Source of the DNA: Palsa-504 sp963819785
GTDB taxonomy: Bacteria > Actinomycetota > Actinomycetes > Streptosporangiales > Streptosporangiaceae
Direction of reading: 5' to 3'
NCBI GenBank assembly: GCA_963819785.1
Contig: CAWFXW010000024.1
Location: forward strand, 1-64,000
DNA length: 64,000 bases
Both the position numbers and the translations under genes were made by a program. Below the pieces are notes generated by a model that was given only the letters and a program-made list of their open reading frames with translations, was not told where the DNA came from and ran no database searches. Positions 25,009-34,059 of the stretch are shown piece by piece (the stretch's first letter is position 1; each line of letters starts with the position of its first letter).

Positions 25009-26097
25009 TTACGCCCGACGGACCTCCTCGCTGTGCCGGTGAGTCCAGTCAACGATGCGGGGGATGGTCCGCTTCGATGCGGTACGACTTGCCATCAGGC
25101 CAACGTGGCCGGCCGGCAGCCGGATCTCCTCGACGTCGGACGAACCGACCAGATGCACGACCGGTCCCACCGACGCGACGGGGGATATGTGGTCGCGCTC
25201 GGCCAGTACCGACAGGAACGGGCAGCGGACATCCGTCAGGTGCACCGGCTTGCCGCTGAGCAGTACCGTGTCGTTGACCAGGGCGTTGTCCCGCATCATC
25301 TGGACCAGCTGGCGGAACGCGGCACCGGGGAATGGCACGTGGTCCTTGGTCCACTGGCTCATGGCCTGGTAGGCCGCCATCTGCTCGTCGCTGCTCAGGT
25401 TCTGCCACAACATCACGTAGGAGCTGAGGTCGCCGGTCGGCTTGATGACCCTGAAGGCGTTGTGCACGGTCTTGGGCGGCACGTTCCCCGTGGCGTCGAT
25501 CAGCGCTTCGGCATCGAGCCGGCCGTCGCTGAACAGCCTGCTGAACAGGCCCATCCGGGCGAAGTCCACCGGGGCGGCCACGGTGATGAGGTTGCGGACC
25601 GGCAGCTCAGGGTGGCGGGCGGCCATGAGGAGCGCCAGGTCACCGCCGAGGCAGTAACCCAGGACCGTTAGGCCATCTGATCCCCCCTCAGCCAGCAGCG
25701 CCCTGACCGCCTGCGGCAGGTAGTAGTCGACGTAGGTTTCGAGGCTGTTATCGGCGTCCTGATGGTCGGGCACCCCCCAGTCGATGAGGAACACGTCCAG
25801 CCCGGCCTCGAGCAGCCGTCCCACGAACGTATTGCCTGGCGAGAGATCCAGCACGTAGCTGCGGCTGATCAAGCTGTGGACGATGAACACCGGAGGCCGC
25901 CACCGCCGCTGGTCGCTGCGGTACCGCCACAACTCGACCTTGTCCCGTTTCCACACGACGTCCTTTGGCGTCTGCCCGACCTGCGGGCGCCCGGTTCCCG
26001 CGAAGTACTTCACCCCGTTGCGGGCTCGAATGGCCTGAAGCCCGGCATTACCGCGGACCCGCGCCAGCACCTCCGCGGGACTTGCCATCACAGCCAT
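25009..26097 (-). CDS. phaC: PHA synthase (PhaC, class III-like) alpha/beta hydrolase
   Basis: The protein is 362 aa from an ATG behind a GGGAGGGG stretch. The lipase-like box GYCLGG puts Cys at about residue 149 as the nucleophile. The catalytic Asp is in LAERDHISP and the His in LPAGHVGLM. Other hallmarks are FLIDWGVPD and the oxyanion segment FIVHSLISRSY. Length matches class III PhaC (about 355 aa), which requires a partner subunit. The gene upstream, overlapping by 50 bp, could be that partner. It would polymerise (R)-3-hydroxyacyl-CoA into polyester. Confidence 0.85.
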   Translation of the reverse strand: MAVMASPAEVLARVRGNAGLQAIRARNGVKYFAGTGRPQVGQTPKDVVWKRDKVELWRYRSDQRRWRPPVFIVHSLISRSYVLDLSPGNTFVGRLLEAGLDVFLIDWGVPDHQDADNSLETYVDYYLPQAVRALLAEGGSDGLTVLGYCLGGDLALLMAARHPELPVRNLITVAAPVDFARMGLFSRLFSDGRLDAEALIDATGNVPPKTVHNAFRVIKPTGDLSSYVMLWQNLSSDEQMAAYQAMSQWTKDHVPFPGAAFRQLVQMMRDNALVNDTVLLSGKPVHLTDVRCPFLSVLAERDHISPVASVGPVVHLVGSSDVEEIRLPAGHVGLMASRTASKRTIPRIVDWTHRHSEEVRRA

Positions 26098-26413
26098 CGG
26101 CCTGCCCCTCCCGCTCTGCCTGGTCCAGTTGCCGGGTAAGGTCCCGCACGCGCCGGTCCAGGTCACGGATCTCGATGCGCAGCCGGGTAACGTCGTCGGC
26201 CGCGGGCAAGTTGATCCGGTGAAGGCCGCGGGTGCTCACCGCGCCCAGGTGGCCGGCGAGCTGTGCTCCCCGCCGGTTCAGTTCTGCCCGGGCCCTCGTT
26301 GCGCTGGCCAGCGTGCTCGCGAACGTGCCGGTCCGCACGCCCGCCTCGAGCCGGGGAGCGACCGCGCGGTCAATCCGGTCATACATCTGGCGCCACAGCG
26401 GTGATCTGGACAT
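26048..26413 (-). CDS. Coiled-coil PHA-synthase-associated small protein (PhaE-like)
   Basis: The product is 121 aa and mostly helical. The first half is YDRIDRAVAPRLEAGVRTGT, then STLASATRARAELNRRG. The second half is a classic heptad coiled coil (VTRLRIEIRDLDRRVRDLTR then QLDQAEREG), resembling the C-terminal end of PhaE or phasin-like proteins. Its stop lies inside the phaC start region, implying coupling. It is much shorter than class III PhaE (about 350 aa). Partnering with PhaC is inferred from position and the coiled coil only. Confidence 0.65.
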   Translation of the reverse strand: MSRSPLWRQMYDRIDRAVAPRLEAGVRTGTFASTLASATRARAELNRRGAQLAGHLGAVSTRGLHRINLPAADDVTRLRIEIRDLDRRVRDLTRQLDQAEREGQADGCDGKSRGGAGAGPR

Positions 26414-26415
26414 GT

Positions 26416-27921
26416 CTATGCCTGCCCGAGGTCTTGCGGTGGGCTCACTTCGCGGCGCAGGATCTTGCCGGTCGGGCCCTTGGGCAGGTCGGGCATGATC
26501 CAGACGTAGCGCGGGTATTTGTACGGTGCTACCCGGTCTTTCACGAAGGCGCGCAGTTCGCCGGTGGTGGCGGTGGCGGCGGGTTTGAGCGCCACGGCGG
26601 CGCCGATTTCCTCGCCGAGATCCGCATGCGGGATTCCGATGACGGCGGCTTCGGCGACGGCCGGGTGTTCGTAAAGGACTCCTTCGATCTCCAGCGGGTA
26701 GACGTTCAGTCCGCCGCGGATGATCAGGTCCTTCTTCCGGTCCACGATGTAGAAATAGCCATCCTCGTCGACTCTGGCCAGGTCGCCGGTCTTGAGCCAG
26801 CCGCCGGTGATCGTCTCGGCCGTGGCACCGGGGTTGCGCCAGTATCCCTTCATCACGTTGTAGCCGCGGATGACGATCTCGCCGATCTCCCCGGCGGGCA
26901 GTTCAGTGCCTTCATTGTTGACGACGCGCATCTCGACCTCCTGGATCGGCGTCCCGATCGAGCCCGGCTTGCGCACCCGGTCCGGGTGATTGAACGACGC
27001 GACCGGTGAGGTCTCGGACAGCCCGTAGCCCTCCAGGATCATGCACCCGAAGGCCCGTTCGAAACCGCGCATGACCTCCGCCGGCATGGCCGCGCCACCG
27101 GATACGCACACCCGCAGGGACGAGGTGTCCGCCCCGGCGCCGGCCGGGTGGTGCAGCATCGCCGCGTACATCGTGGGCACGCCCTCGAAGATCGTCACCC
27201 GGTCGCGGCCGACGATCTGCAGTGCCTTGGCCGGGTCGAATCTGGGCAGCAGGGTCAAGCTGGCGCCGACGGCGATGGCAGCGTTCAGGGCACATGTCAG
27301 CCCGAAAACGTGGAATAGCGGCAGGCAGCCCATGACCACGTTATCGGGGCCCGCGTTGAGCAGGTTGCGCGCCGTGACGCAGGCGTTGCGGGTGAGGCCT
27401 GCGTGCGTGAGCTCGGCGCCCTTGGGCACGCCGGTGGTCCCCGAGGTGTACAAGATGACGGCGTCATCGTCTGCGGCGCGCTCCACCCCTGCAGGCACAG
27501 GGGTCAGGCCGGTGAGCAATCCCGCGGCGTCGGGCTCGTCGACCTTCAGCATCTGCACCCCGGATGCGGCGGCACCCAGCGCGGCCTCGGCCGCCGCCGC
27601 ATGCCAGGCCACCAGCATGCTGGCGCCGGAATCGCTGAGCTGGTAGGCGATTTCACGGCTCTTGAGCAGCGGGTTCATCGGCACGACGATGGCCCCGGCG
27701 GCCAGCGCGCCGTAGAAGGCAACCGGGAAGGCGGGCACGTTGGGCAGCATGAGGGCCACCCTGTCGCCCGGCGTGATGCCAGCCGACGACAGCAAGGTCG
27801 CCATCCGGTAGGCGGCATCTCGCAGCTGGGAGTAGCTCAGCACGAGCCCGTCCATGCGGACAGCCGGGCGTTCGGCGTGACGTGTCGCCGCCTCCGCGAA
27901 CACCGAATTCAGGTCGGCCAT
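26416..27921 (-). CDS. Long-chain fatty-acid/acyl-CoA ligase (AMP-forming)
   Basis: The protein is 501 aa; the ATG at 27,921 was chosen because GGAGGT lies 6 nt upstream. ANL-superfamily motifs are in order: P-loop YTSGTTGVPKGAELTHAG, LPLFHVFGL, GYGLSETSP, then LKTGDLARVDEDGYFYIVDR and the C-terminal PTGKILRRE with its catalytic Lys. It should activate a carboxylic acid to acyl-CoA. It is first in an operon with the coiled-coil protein and phaC, consistent with feeding acyl-CoA to polyester synthesis. Substrate chain length is not predictable here. Confidence 0.92.
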   Translation of the reverse strand: MADLNSVFAEAATRHAERPAVRMDGLVLSYSQLRDAAYRMATLLSSAGITPGDRVALMLPNVPAFPVAFYGALAAGAIVVPMNPLLKSREIAYQLSDSGASMLVAWHAAAAEAALGAAASGVQMLKVDEPDAAGLLTGLTPVPAGVERAADDDAVILYTSGTTGVPKGAELTHAGLTRNACVTARNLLNAGPDNVVMGCLPLFHVFGLTCALNAAIAVGASLTLLPRFDPAKALQIVGRDRVTIFEGVPTMYAAMLHHPAGAGADTSSLRVCVSGGAAMPAEVMRGFERAFGCMILEGYGLSETSPVASFNHPDRVRKPGSIGTPIQEVEMRVVNNEGTELPAGEIGEIVIRGYNVMKGYWRNPGATAETITGGWLKTGDLARVDEDGYFYIVDRKKDLIIRGGLNVYPLEIEGVLYEHPAVAEAAVIGIPHADLGEEIGAAVALKPAATATTGELRAFVKDRVAPYKYPRYVWIMPDLPKGPTGKILRREVSPPQDLGQA

Positions 27922-28244
27922 AATGACCTCCATAACGGCAGAGCGCCGGTAGGGGCGCCGTCAGAGTCCTGTCTGTACTTGCAGAGCCGCGGGCCGGACA
28001 GCTTGCGTTGCCGGCGTTACCGCCGTGGACGCGTCCTCGTTGCCGAGGCCGCACGTAACCTGCGGCACCATCAGCGTGAGCTGCTGTCAACCGGGCGAAC
28101 AGGGCCGAAAGCCCCTACCTGACCAGGCAGGCTCCGCCCGGCTCATGTATCACCGAACGCCAAACGTCGTCCGTACCAGTTGATGGCGGTTAACGCCGAT
28201 GACATGGGTAAGCCCGTCCGGCTTCACCCGGGGAGGACGCGGAA
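27922..28244. other. Divergent intergenic region
   Basis: About 320 bp lie between the acyl-CoA ligase operon and the oppositely oriented propeller gene, so promoters for both must be here. I can recognise only the GGGGAGGA ribosome site of the plus-strand gene and GGAGGT of the ligase. No operator or -35/-10 pair stands out. Confidence 0.4.
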
Positions 28245-30353
28245 ATGAGCTGGAGTGGTCAGAGCTGGGGTCCCGAGCAGCCGCGCCTCGTCGCGGACCT
28301 CACCGGGGACGGCAGGGCGGACATCGTCGGCTTCGGGCTCGACGGCGTCTGGGCCTCGCTCAACAACGGCAACGGCACGTTCCAGCCGCCGAACATGGTC
28401 CTGTGCGGATTCAGCTTCCACACCGGCTGGATGGTCGAAAGGCATCCCCGCTTCCTCGCGGATCTGACCGGGGACGGCCGCGCGGACATCATCGGATTCG
28501 GCGATGCCGGCGTCTGGACGGCACGGAACAACGGGGACGGCACCTTCCAGCCCATGAAGTTCGTCGTCGCGGACCTGGGATACGACCAGGGCTGGCGCGT
28601 CGATCAGCATCCGCGCTTCGTGGCCGATATCACCGGAGACGGTAAGGCCGATCTGGTCGGATTCGGCGATGCCGGCGTGTGGGTGGCGCTCGGCAATGGC
28701 GATGGCACCTTCCAGGCGCCGAGGCTCGTGGTCACGGACCTGGGATACGACCAGGGCTGGCGAGTCGATCAGAACCCGCGCTTCGTGGTGGATGTGACGG
28801 GTGACGGCAAAGCGGACCTGGTCGGGTTCGGGAACGACGGCGTCTGGGTCGCCCTGAGCAACGGGGACGGCACGTTTGCGCCGCCGAAACTGGTGCTCGC
28901 CGGATTCGACCAGGCGCAGGGCTGGGATGGGACCAAGCACCTGCGGATCATGGGTGACCTCAACGGCGATCACCGCGCCGATATCGTCGGGTTCGGCGAC
29001 GCGGGAGTTTATTCCGCGATCAGCAACGGCGACGGCACCTTCGCCGCGGCCACGTTCATCCTCGCGGAGATGGGTTACGACCACGGCTGGCGCATTGAGA
29101 ACCACCCGCGTTTCGCCGCTGACGTGACCGGCGACGGAAAGGCCGATCTGGTCGGCTTCGGCGACGACGGCGTCTGGGTTTCGGTCACCGGGGGAAGCGG
29201 CGCCAAGCTCGTGCTGGCCGGATTCTGCTACAACCAGGGCTGGCGGGTCCCGCTCCACCCCCGCTTCCTCGCCGACCTGAACGGCGACCGCAAGGCGGAC
29301 ATCATCGGCTTCGGCGACGCGGGAGTCTGGGTCGCCCTGAGCAACGGGGACGGGAGTTTCCAGGCCGCCAGTTTCGTGCTGGCCGACTTCGGCTACCACG
29401 CCGGCCCGGTCGTCCAGTCGATCACCATCGACTTCCATACCTACGATGACGACCTGAACGACGATTCGCTGCTGCACGTCTTCGTCATGAACCGGAGCAG
29501 CGACTCGTCGGATTCCGCCGGGCCTGCCACCTACGTCGCGAACCTTCAGGAGTACCAGGACGCACGACGCCGACTGGTTCGGCAAGAATCCCTATCTCGG
29601 CTGCGCCATCAACGCGAGCCAGGGGCAGACCTTCGGGGATCGACTCCACGCATACGGTCGACATCCAGCTGCGCTCAAAGCCGATACCGGTCGAGGAACT
29701 CCTGCTTCCCGCGGTGCACATCCACATCCTCGCGGAATCGAGCGACACGTGGAAGTTCGATTACACGCTCACCATCACGCTGGATGACGGGACCGTGCTT
29801 CCCGCCGTTCAGCTCGAACATCAACGGCCTCGCCGGGATCGTTCTCAACCAGGACAACCGCAACTACTACGGCATCTGCTCCGAGGTCCGGCCCGTCCCG
29901 CCCCGCACCGTACCGGTCACGGATTCCATCCTGACCGGCGTGACGATCGAATTCAACACGCACGACGACAACAAGAATTCTGACACCACGCTCAACATCC
30001 ACATCGTCAACCGGCTGAGCGCGACGGCGAGCCAGGACATCTCGGTGGCCACCCATGTGGCCGCGGGCCAGGACGTTCCCGGATTCCGGCGATACCTACA
30101 AGCGCATCGATCTGCCGCTCGCTTCCAACGCGATCTTCCTGCGGGACATGGTCCTGCCGGTCGTCTTCATCGACATCGCCGCCGGCGAGGATCAGTGGAT
30201 CTTCGACTACCGCGTGACGTTCTTCTTCGGCCAGGACCAGCCCTACTCGTGGACGATCTCCGGCGTCGTGCTCGATCAGGATCATCACAAGCACATGGGA
30301 GTCTACAACGGGCGCGCCTTCCCCACGACTGTTCTATCCGTACCCGCCGCTGA
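28245..30353 (+). CDS. Seven-repeat FG-GAP/VCBS beta-propeller, N-terminal part of a broken giant gene
   Basis: The ATG follows GGGGAGGA. Residues ~10-395 contain seven repeats of about 55 aa, each with a DxxGDxxADxxGFGxxGV calcium-binding-like core (for example DLTGDGRADIIGFGDAGVW), enough for one 7-bladed propeller. Next comes a beta-rich domain, ITIDFHTYDDDLNDDSLLHV, repeated at ~29,940 as VTIEFNTHDDNKNSDTTLNI. The true reading frame is lost near 29,561 and shifts +1 repeatedly, so the rest of this open frame is only partly correct. No signal peptide is visible. It should continue into the phosphoesterase downstream. Confidence 0.7.
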   Translation: MSWSGQSWGPEQPRLVADLTGDGRADIVGFGLDGVWASLNNGNGTFQPPNMVLCGFSFHTGWMVERHPRFLADLTGDGRADIIGFGDAGVWTARNNGDGTFQPMKFVVADLGYDQGWRVDQHPRFVADITGDGKADLVGFGDAGVWVALGNGDGTFQAPRLVVTDLGYDQGWRVDQNPRFVVDVTGDGKADLVGFGNDGVWVALSNGDGTFAPPKLVLAGFDQAQGWDGTKHLRIMGDLNGDHRADIVGFGDAGVYSAISNGDGTFAAATFILAEMGYDHGWRIENHPRFAADVTGDGKADLVGFGDDGVWVSVTGGSGAKLVLAGFCYNQGWRVPLHPRFLADLNGDRKADIIGFGDAGVWVALSNGDGSFQAASFVLADFGYHAGPVVQSITIDFHTYDDDLNDDSLLHVFVMNRSSDSSDSAGPATYVANLQEYQDARRRLVRQESLSRLRHQREPGADLRGSTPRIRSTSSCAQSRYRSRNSCFPRCTSTSSRNRATRGSSITRSPSRWMTGPCFPPFSSNINGLAGIVLNQDNRNYYGICSEVRPVPPRTVPVTDSILTGVTIEFNTHDDNKNSDTTLNIHIVNRLSATASQDISVATHVAAGQDVPGFRRYLQAHRSAARFQRDLPAGHGPAGRLHRHRRRRGSVDLRLPRDVLLRPGPALLVDDLRRRARSGSSQAHGSLQRARLPHDCSIRTRR

Positions 30354-31125
30354 ACTCCGCAGCCGTACTCCGCGCAACAAGACGATCTCGCTTGCTTTCG
30401 TCGGGCAGAAGCTCCAGGAACTGCTCAACAGCCGGCAGGCGCATCGGCAGCCCCGATCCGCTCATCAAGCTCAAGCTCGACAGCGCGACAGGATTTCGGC
30501 GATCAGATACCGCCGTCCTTCATGGACCTGCAGTTCATCGCCAACGATCCACCGCCGCCGGACGGCGCAGCCGCTCGATCCCGCTGTTCAGATGGGGACG
30601 ACGTACGCCGCACAGCATCTCGGAGCTGGGGCAGTTCATCACGTGGTTCGGGCTCGGGGTTCATCTCAACGACATCAACAGCCAGTCCTTGACGCTCAGC
30701 GTCAACTCGGGCGACAGCCAGACACCGCTCACCGCTGGACCTGCAGTTCGAGACGGACGGCCCGACGGAAATCACCGGGACGATCTCCATCGACGTGATC
30801 AAGTTCGAGATCAGGATCCGGCTCACCCTCCGGTATCACCAGCCCACCAACGCCGTCGACCTGGTGGGCTGGGTGGACGACATCAACGCCGTCACGTTCA
30901 CTCAGCAAGCCAATTCGCCCGTTCTACACGGTGAGCGGGACGTTCCTGGGGCAGCCGTTGAACGACGTCACCGACGATCCGCGAAATACAAGACAGACCT
31001 GATCGGCAAGGTGGTCGACGTTACCTTCACCACGTCCTCGACGTTCGATCCCGGGGGCATTATCCAGAAGGCGATCCGGGAAGGAATCTTCAACCATCTC
31101 AGCTGCGGCCGACTCCATCACGAAG
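30354..31125 (+). pseudogene. Frameshifted middle region of the propeller-phosphoesterase gene
   Basis: Coding sense can be followed in pieces across all three frames: GSPDPLIKLKLDSAT, DFGDQIPPSFMDLQFIAND, ISELGQFITWFGLGVHLND, LDLQFETDGPTEITGTISID, FYTVSGTFLGQPLNDVTDDP and DLIGKVVDVTFTTSSTFDPG. Nearly every junction moves the frame by +1, as if one extra base had been inserted. The pieces are beta-rich and contain no known catalytic motif. Together they would make about 250 residues joining the propeller to the phospholipase domain. Confidence 0.6.
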
Positions 31126-32295
31126 GTGACGCTCCGGGATTCGCTCAATGCGACGGCCAGCTCGTGGCTGATGGGAGGTGTCATCGCCAGCGGCAATTCC
31201 GAACTGCTGCCGTACCCCAGCCCGTGCACGCTGGTCGGGGTCAGCGTCGACAACGACGTCCTGACCCTCAGTTACATCAGCCCGGAAAAGACCTTCGTCT
31301 ACCAGACCCCGCCCGACTGGCCGGCCACGCTGGCGCCTGGCAGATTGGCGAACATCGACCATATCGTCGTCCTGACGCAGGAAAACCGGTCCTTCGACCA
31401 CATGCTGGGGTACCTGAGCCTGCCCTTCGACAAGGGCGGCATGAACCGGAAGGACGTGGACGGCCTCAAGGGCGGCGAGTTCAACATGTTCAACGGGCGG
31501 AAGATCCAGTCATTCCGCCTGGCGGCGGGAGACATGATCTTCTCGCCGGGGCCGCCGAACGATTCCGAACGCGTCGCGCTCCAGGTCAACGGCGGAGCAA
31601 TGGACGGCTTCGTGCAGGCGCAGGCCGACGAGTGCGGCCCGGCGACGGCCCACCGCGTGATGGGTTATCACACGGCTGACAACGTTCCCACCTACGACTC
31701 GCTGGCCCGCGATTTCGCGGTCGGCCACCGGTGGTTCTGCGCCGCACCCCGGGCCCACGTTCCCGAACCGCTTCTACGAGCTCACGGGACGGCCGAACAT
31801 CGACCCTGGGGCGCCTGGGAGTACGCGAATTCCAGCCCGCTGCCGCCCGGTGCTCACGGACACGATCTTCGAGCATCTGACCGAGCGGAAAGTCTCCTGG
31901 GCCTACTTCGAGAACTTCTACACGCTTCCTGCGGTTCTTCGAACGTCACACCTTCGACTCGCAGAATGTCGTCAGCTTCGACGATCCGGAGCGAGGCTTT
32001 GCCGCGCTGGCGAAATCCGGGAATCTGCCGTCCGTGTCCTTCGTCGATCCGCACTTCGTCGACTATCCGCCCGGCAGCTTCTGCGACGAGCCGCCCTCGG
32101 ACATCCGCAACAGCCAGCGGTTCATCCGCGGCCTGGTGGAGACCCTGGTCGCCAGCCCGAAATGGGACAAGACCCTGCTCGTCATCATCTACGACGAGCA
32201 CGGCGGATTTTACGACCATGTGCCGCCGGTCCCGGCGGCCAAGGTGTCTCCCGAGATGCTCCCGACCACCGGGGTGCGCGTACCGTGCTTCGTGA
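31126..32295 (+). pseudogene. Phospholipase C-type phosphoesterase domain, first part
   Basis: The frame is clean from 31,126 to ~31,755: ANIDHIVVLTQENRSFDHML carries the metal-binding Glu-Asn of the phosphoesterase (PF04185-type) family, followed by YHTADNVPTYDSLARDF. At ~31,755, ~31,850 and ~31,930 the sense moves to other frames (NRFYELTGRPNID; TDTIFEHLTERKVSWAYFEN; FFERHTFDSQNVVSF). The remaining codons of this open frame are therefore shadow. In the family these enzymes hydrolyse phospholipids or phosphomonoesters and are secreted. Confidence 0.78.
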
Positions 32296-32470
32296 TTTCA
32301 CCGTGGGTCAAAGGCGGCGCGGTGTTCGGCTCGGACACGCTGCACTTCGACCACACGTCGATCCTGAAGACGATCGCCCGGCGATTCATGAGCGACGACC
32401 CGCCGTATATGGGCGCGAGGTATGCCGCGGCCCATGACCTGTCCGAGATTCTGGACGACCACGATCCGGC
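32034..32470 (+). pseudogene. Phospholipase C-type phosphoesterase domain, second part
   Basis: The next clean frame carries the other catalytic motifs: FVDPHFVDYPPG, NSQRFIRGLVETLV, the metal site VIIYDEHGGFYDHVPPV, then CFVISPWVKGG and the histidine motif FDHTSILKTIARRF. The order is as in bacterial phospholipase C and AcpA-type enzymes, so the catalytic domain is complete apart from indels. The frame shifts again near 32,470 into the C-terminal domain. Confidence 0.78.
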
Positions 32471-33006
32471 CAGAACAGTTCCGCCCGTTCATCCCCTACA
32501 ACCTGGTGTACGTCGCCTCCAGGATGTGCCTCGATGTGCAAGCCGCCAGCATGGCCGCCGGGACCCCGCTGTGGCAGTACACGCCAAATGGCACCGCTGC
32601 GCAGGACTTCCGGTTCGAAGACGCGGGCGACGGTTTCGTCTACATCCGGACTCTCGCGGGACTGTACGTGACCGTGAATGCGCCCTCGGGTATCCCGGCC
32701 GGCCCCGGGGCCACGCTGGGCATCAGGCAAGACCGGAAATATGCGCCCGGCTCGAGCGGTCCGCAGCACCCGGATTTCCAGCGCTGGAGGTTTACTTCCT
32801 CGGCTGTCACTGCGCTCGGCTCCGCCGACTACGAGATCTCGTGCGCGGCGGTCCCCGGAAAGGCGCTGCAGCCGCTCGACGGCGGTACGGCTTCGGGGAC
32901 CGCCGTCGTGCTCGCCGACCCGGCACATCATCGGCCGACCGCCATTCCCAATCCGTGGACCGTGACGTCGCCCCTGCTGCCGTCCACGACGGGAGTTGAG
33001 GCCTAG
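32422..33006 (+). pseudogene. C-terminal beta-trefoil-like domain of the phosphoesterase
   Basis: From about 32,475 this frame reads FRPFIPYNLVYVASRMCLDV, then PLWQYTPNGTAAQDFRFEDA, YIRTLAGLYVTVNA and RWRFTSS. The Q-x-W/F and CLDV-like repeats suggest a ricin-type or similar beta-trefoil carbohydrate/lipid-binding module of ~170 aa, ending at 33,006. In the intact protein it would follow the catalytic domain. The frame is clean to its stop. The lectin assignment is moderate. Confidence 0.6.
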
Positions 33007-33152
33007 GACCGGCTTAGGCCGGATACGCGGGATTGACCGCGGCTAAGACATCCGCGGAGACCGAGGATAAGGCGTTCGTCCGATGCGCAGGCACGGGCCT
33101 TACGGCGAACCTTGAAGGTGTGGGAAACCATAGCCATAAAGGAGCAGTGGGC

Positions 33153-33560
33153 ATGAGCACAAGCCTGGTCCCGACGTTCGAATCGCTGTCGTTCCGGCGG
33201 CTGGTCAATGTCCCCTTCGAGACGTACATGGCCGCGGTTGACCGCTGGCTGCGCGCGGGGCGCGATGGCGAGCTCCGGTCCGGCGGAAGCCAGCTGCTCG
33301 GGCCGGCGGAGCACGATCACGACACGGGTACCCGCCAGATCCAGGTCCGCCTGGCCCGTGGGCCGCTGCACCCGCCGCTGCGGATGCGCCTGGTCATCGA
33401 CCGCTGGTCCTCGTCGTCCACCGCGCTGGAACTCATTCCCGCCAGGCTCGTCCGGCCCGGCGCGGATTATTTCCGGGCCGGTGATCTCCTGCTTGACTCG
33501 CTGACCCGCTCGGTGTCCCAGCGCCCGGAGCCGTGGGCCGCGCCCTCAATCGCGTCGTGA
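33153..33560 (+). CDS. Hypothetical cytoplasmic protein (135 aa)
   Basis: The ATG lies 8 nt after AAAGGAG, a good ribosome site. The product is soluble: SFRRLVNVPFETYMAAVDRW, then GGSQLLGPAEHDHDTGTRQI, QVRLARGPLHPPLRMRLVID and ALELIPARLV. The alternating pattern suggests an alpha+beta SRPBCC-like fold, but I cannot name the family. It overlaps the convergent ASCH gene by 15 bp at the 3' end. Confidence 0.6.
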   Translation: MSTSLVPTFESLSFRRLVNVPFETYMAAVDRWLRAGRDGELRSGGSQLLGPAEHDHDTGTRQIQVRLARGPLHPPLRMRLVIDRWSSSSTALELIPARLVRPGADYFRAGDLLLDSLTRSVSQRPEPWAAPSIAS

Positions 33561-33977
33561 CATCGATGTGACGAGCCGGAAGCGCTCCGCTACCACCAGC
33601 GTGTCGTCGTCCACCGTGAACTGGGGGTCGCCCAGCTCGGCGCGTACCTCCGCGCCGTGCCAGAACCCTTCGTGCCCGGCTCGCCACTGGGCCACGGACT
33701 GATCGCCCTCGCCCTCGTCCACAGCGTGCCGCAAGTCCACGTCGGCAAGCCGGATCACCCGGACCTCCGTGATCTCGATCGCCGCCACCCGCTGGTCCGC
33801 GGAGTCGATCACCGCCAGCACCTGGCCGGCCTGCGGCAGCGGCTCGCTCCCGCGCTCGTACTCCACCAGCAGGCTGGTGGTCGTCGTCTTCGCGCCCGTC
33901 ACGATCGCGGTCACCAGCCGGTCCCGCAGCGGTCCGGGGAACGCGAACTCCATCCGGGGCAGGTCATCCAGGTTCAT
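33546..33977 (-). CDS. ASCH-domain protein
   Basis: The product is 143 aa from ATG 33,977 (upstream codons are Pro/Arg-rich and rejected). The beta-barrel ASCH signature is recognisable: FAFPGPLRDRLVTAIVTGAK with TTTTSL, then GQVLAVIDSADQRVAAIEIT, RLADVDLRHAVDEGEGD, and HEGFWHGAEV. ASCH proteins are RNA-binding-like or act as pyrophosphohydrolases or coactivators. The motif E-x-x-Y-E-x-G-S here matches the stand-alone 15-kDa form. Confidence 0.78.
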   Translation of the reverse strand: MNLDDLPRMEFAFPGPLRDRLVTAIVTGAKTTTTSLLVEYERGSEPLPQAGQVLAVIDSADQRVAAIEITEVRVIRLADVDLRHAVDEGEGDQSVAQWRAGHEGFWHGAEVRAELGDPQFTVDDDTLVVAERFRLVTSMSRRD

Positions 33978-34059
33978 ACCGTCGAGGCTACGCAGGCCGG
34001 CAGGCGCCAGGCCCGGCGGGCGCGACAGGTCCGGCGGGCGCGCCAGGCCCGGCAAGACG

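Noticed and set aside
29561..32475. Programmed ribosomal frameshifting to explain the broken giant gene
   Set aside because: More than ten shifts in 3 kb without a common slippery sequence is not credible; indels (error or decay) fit better.
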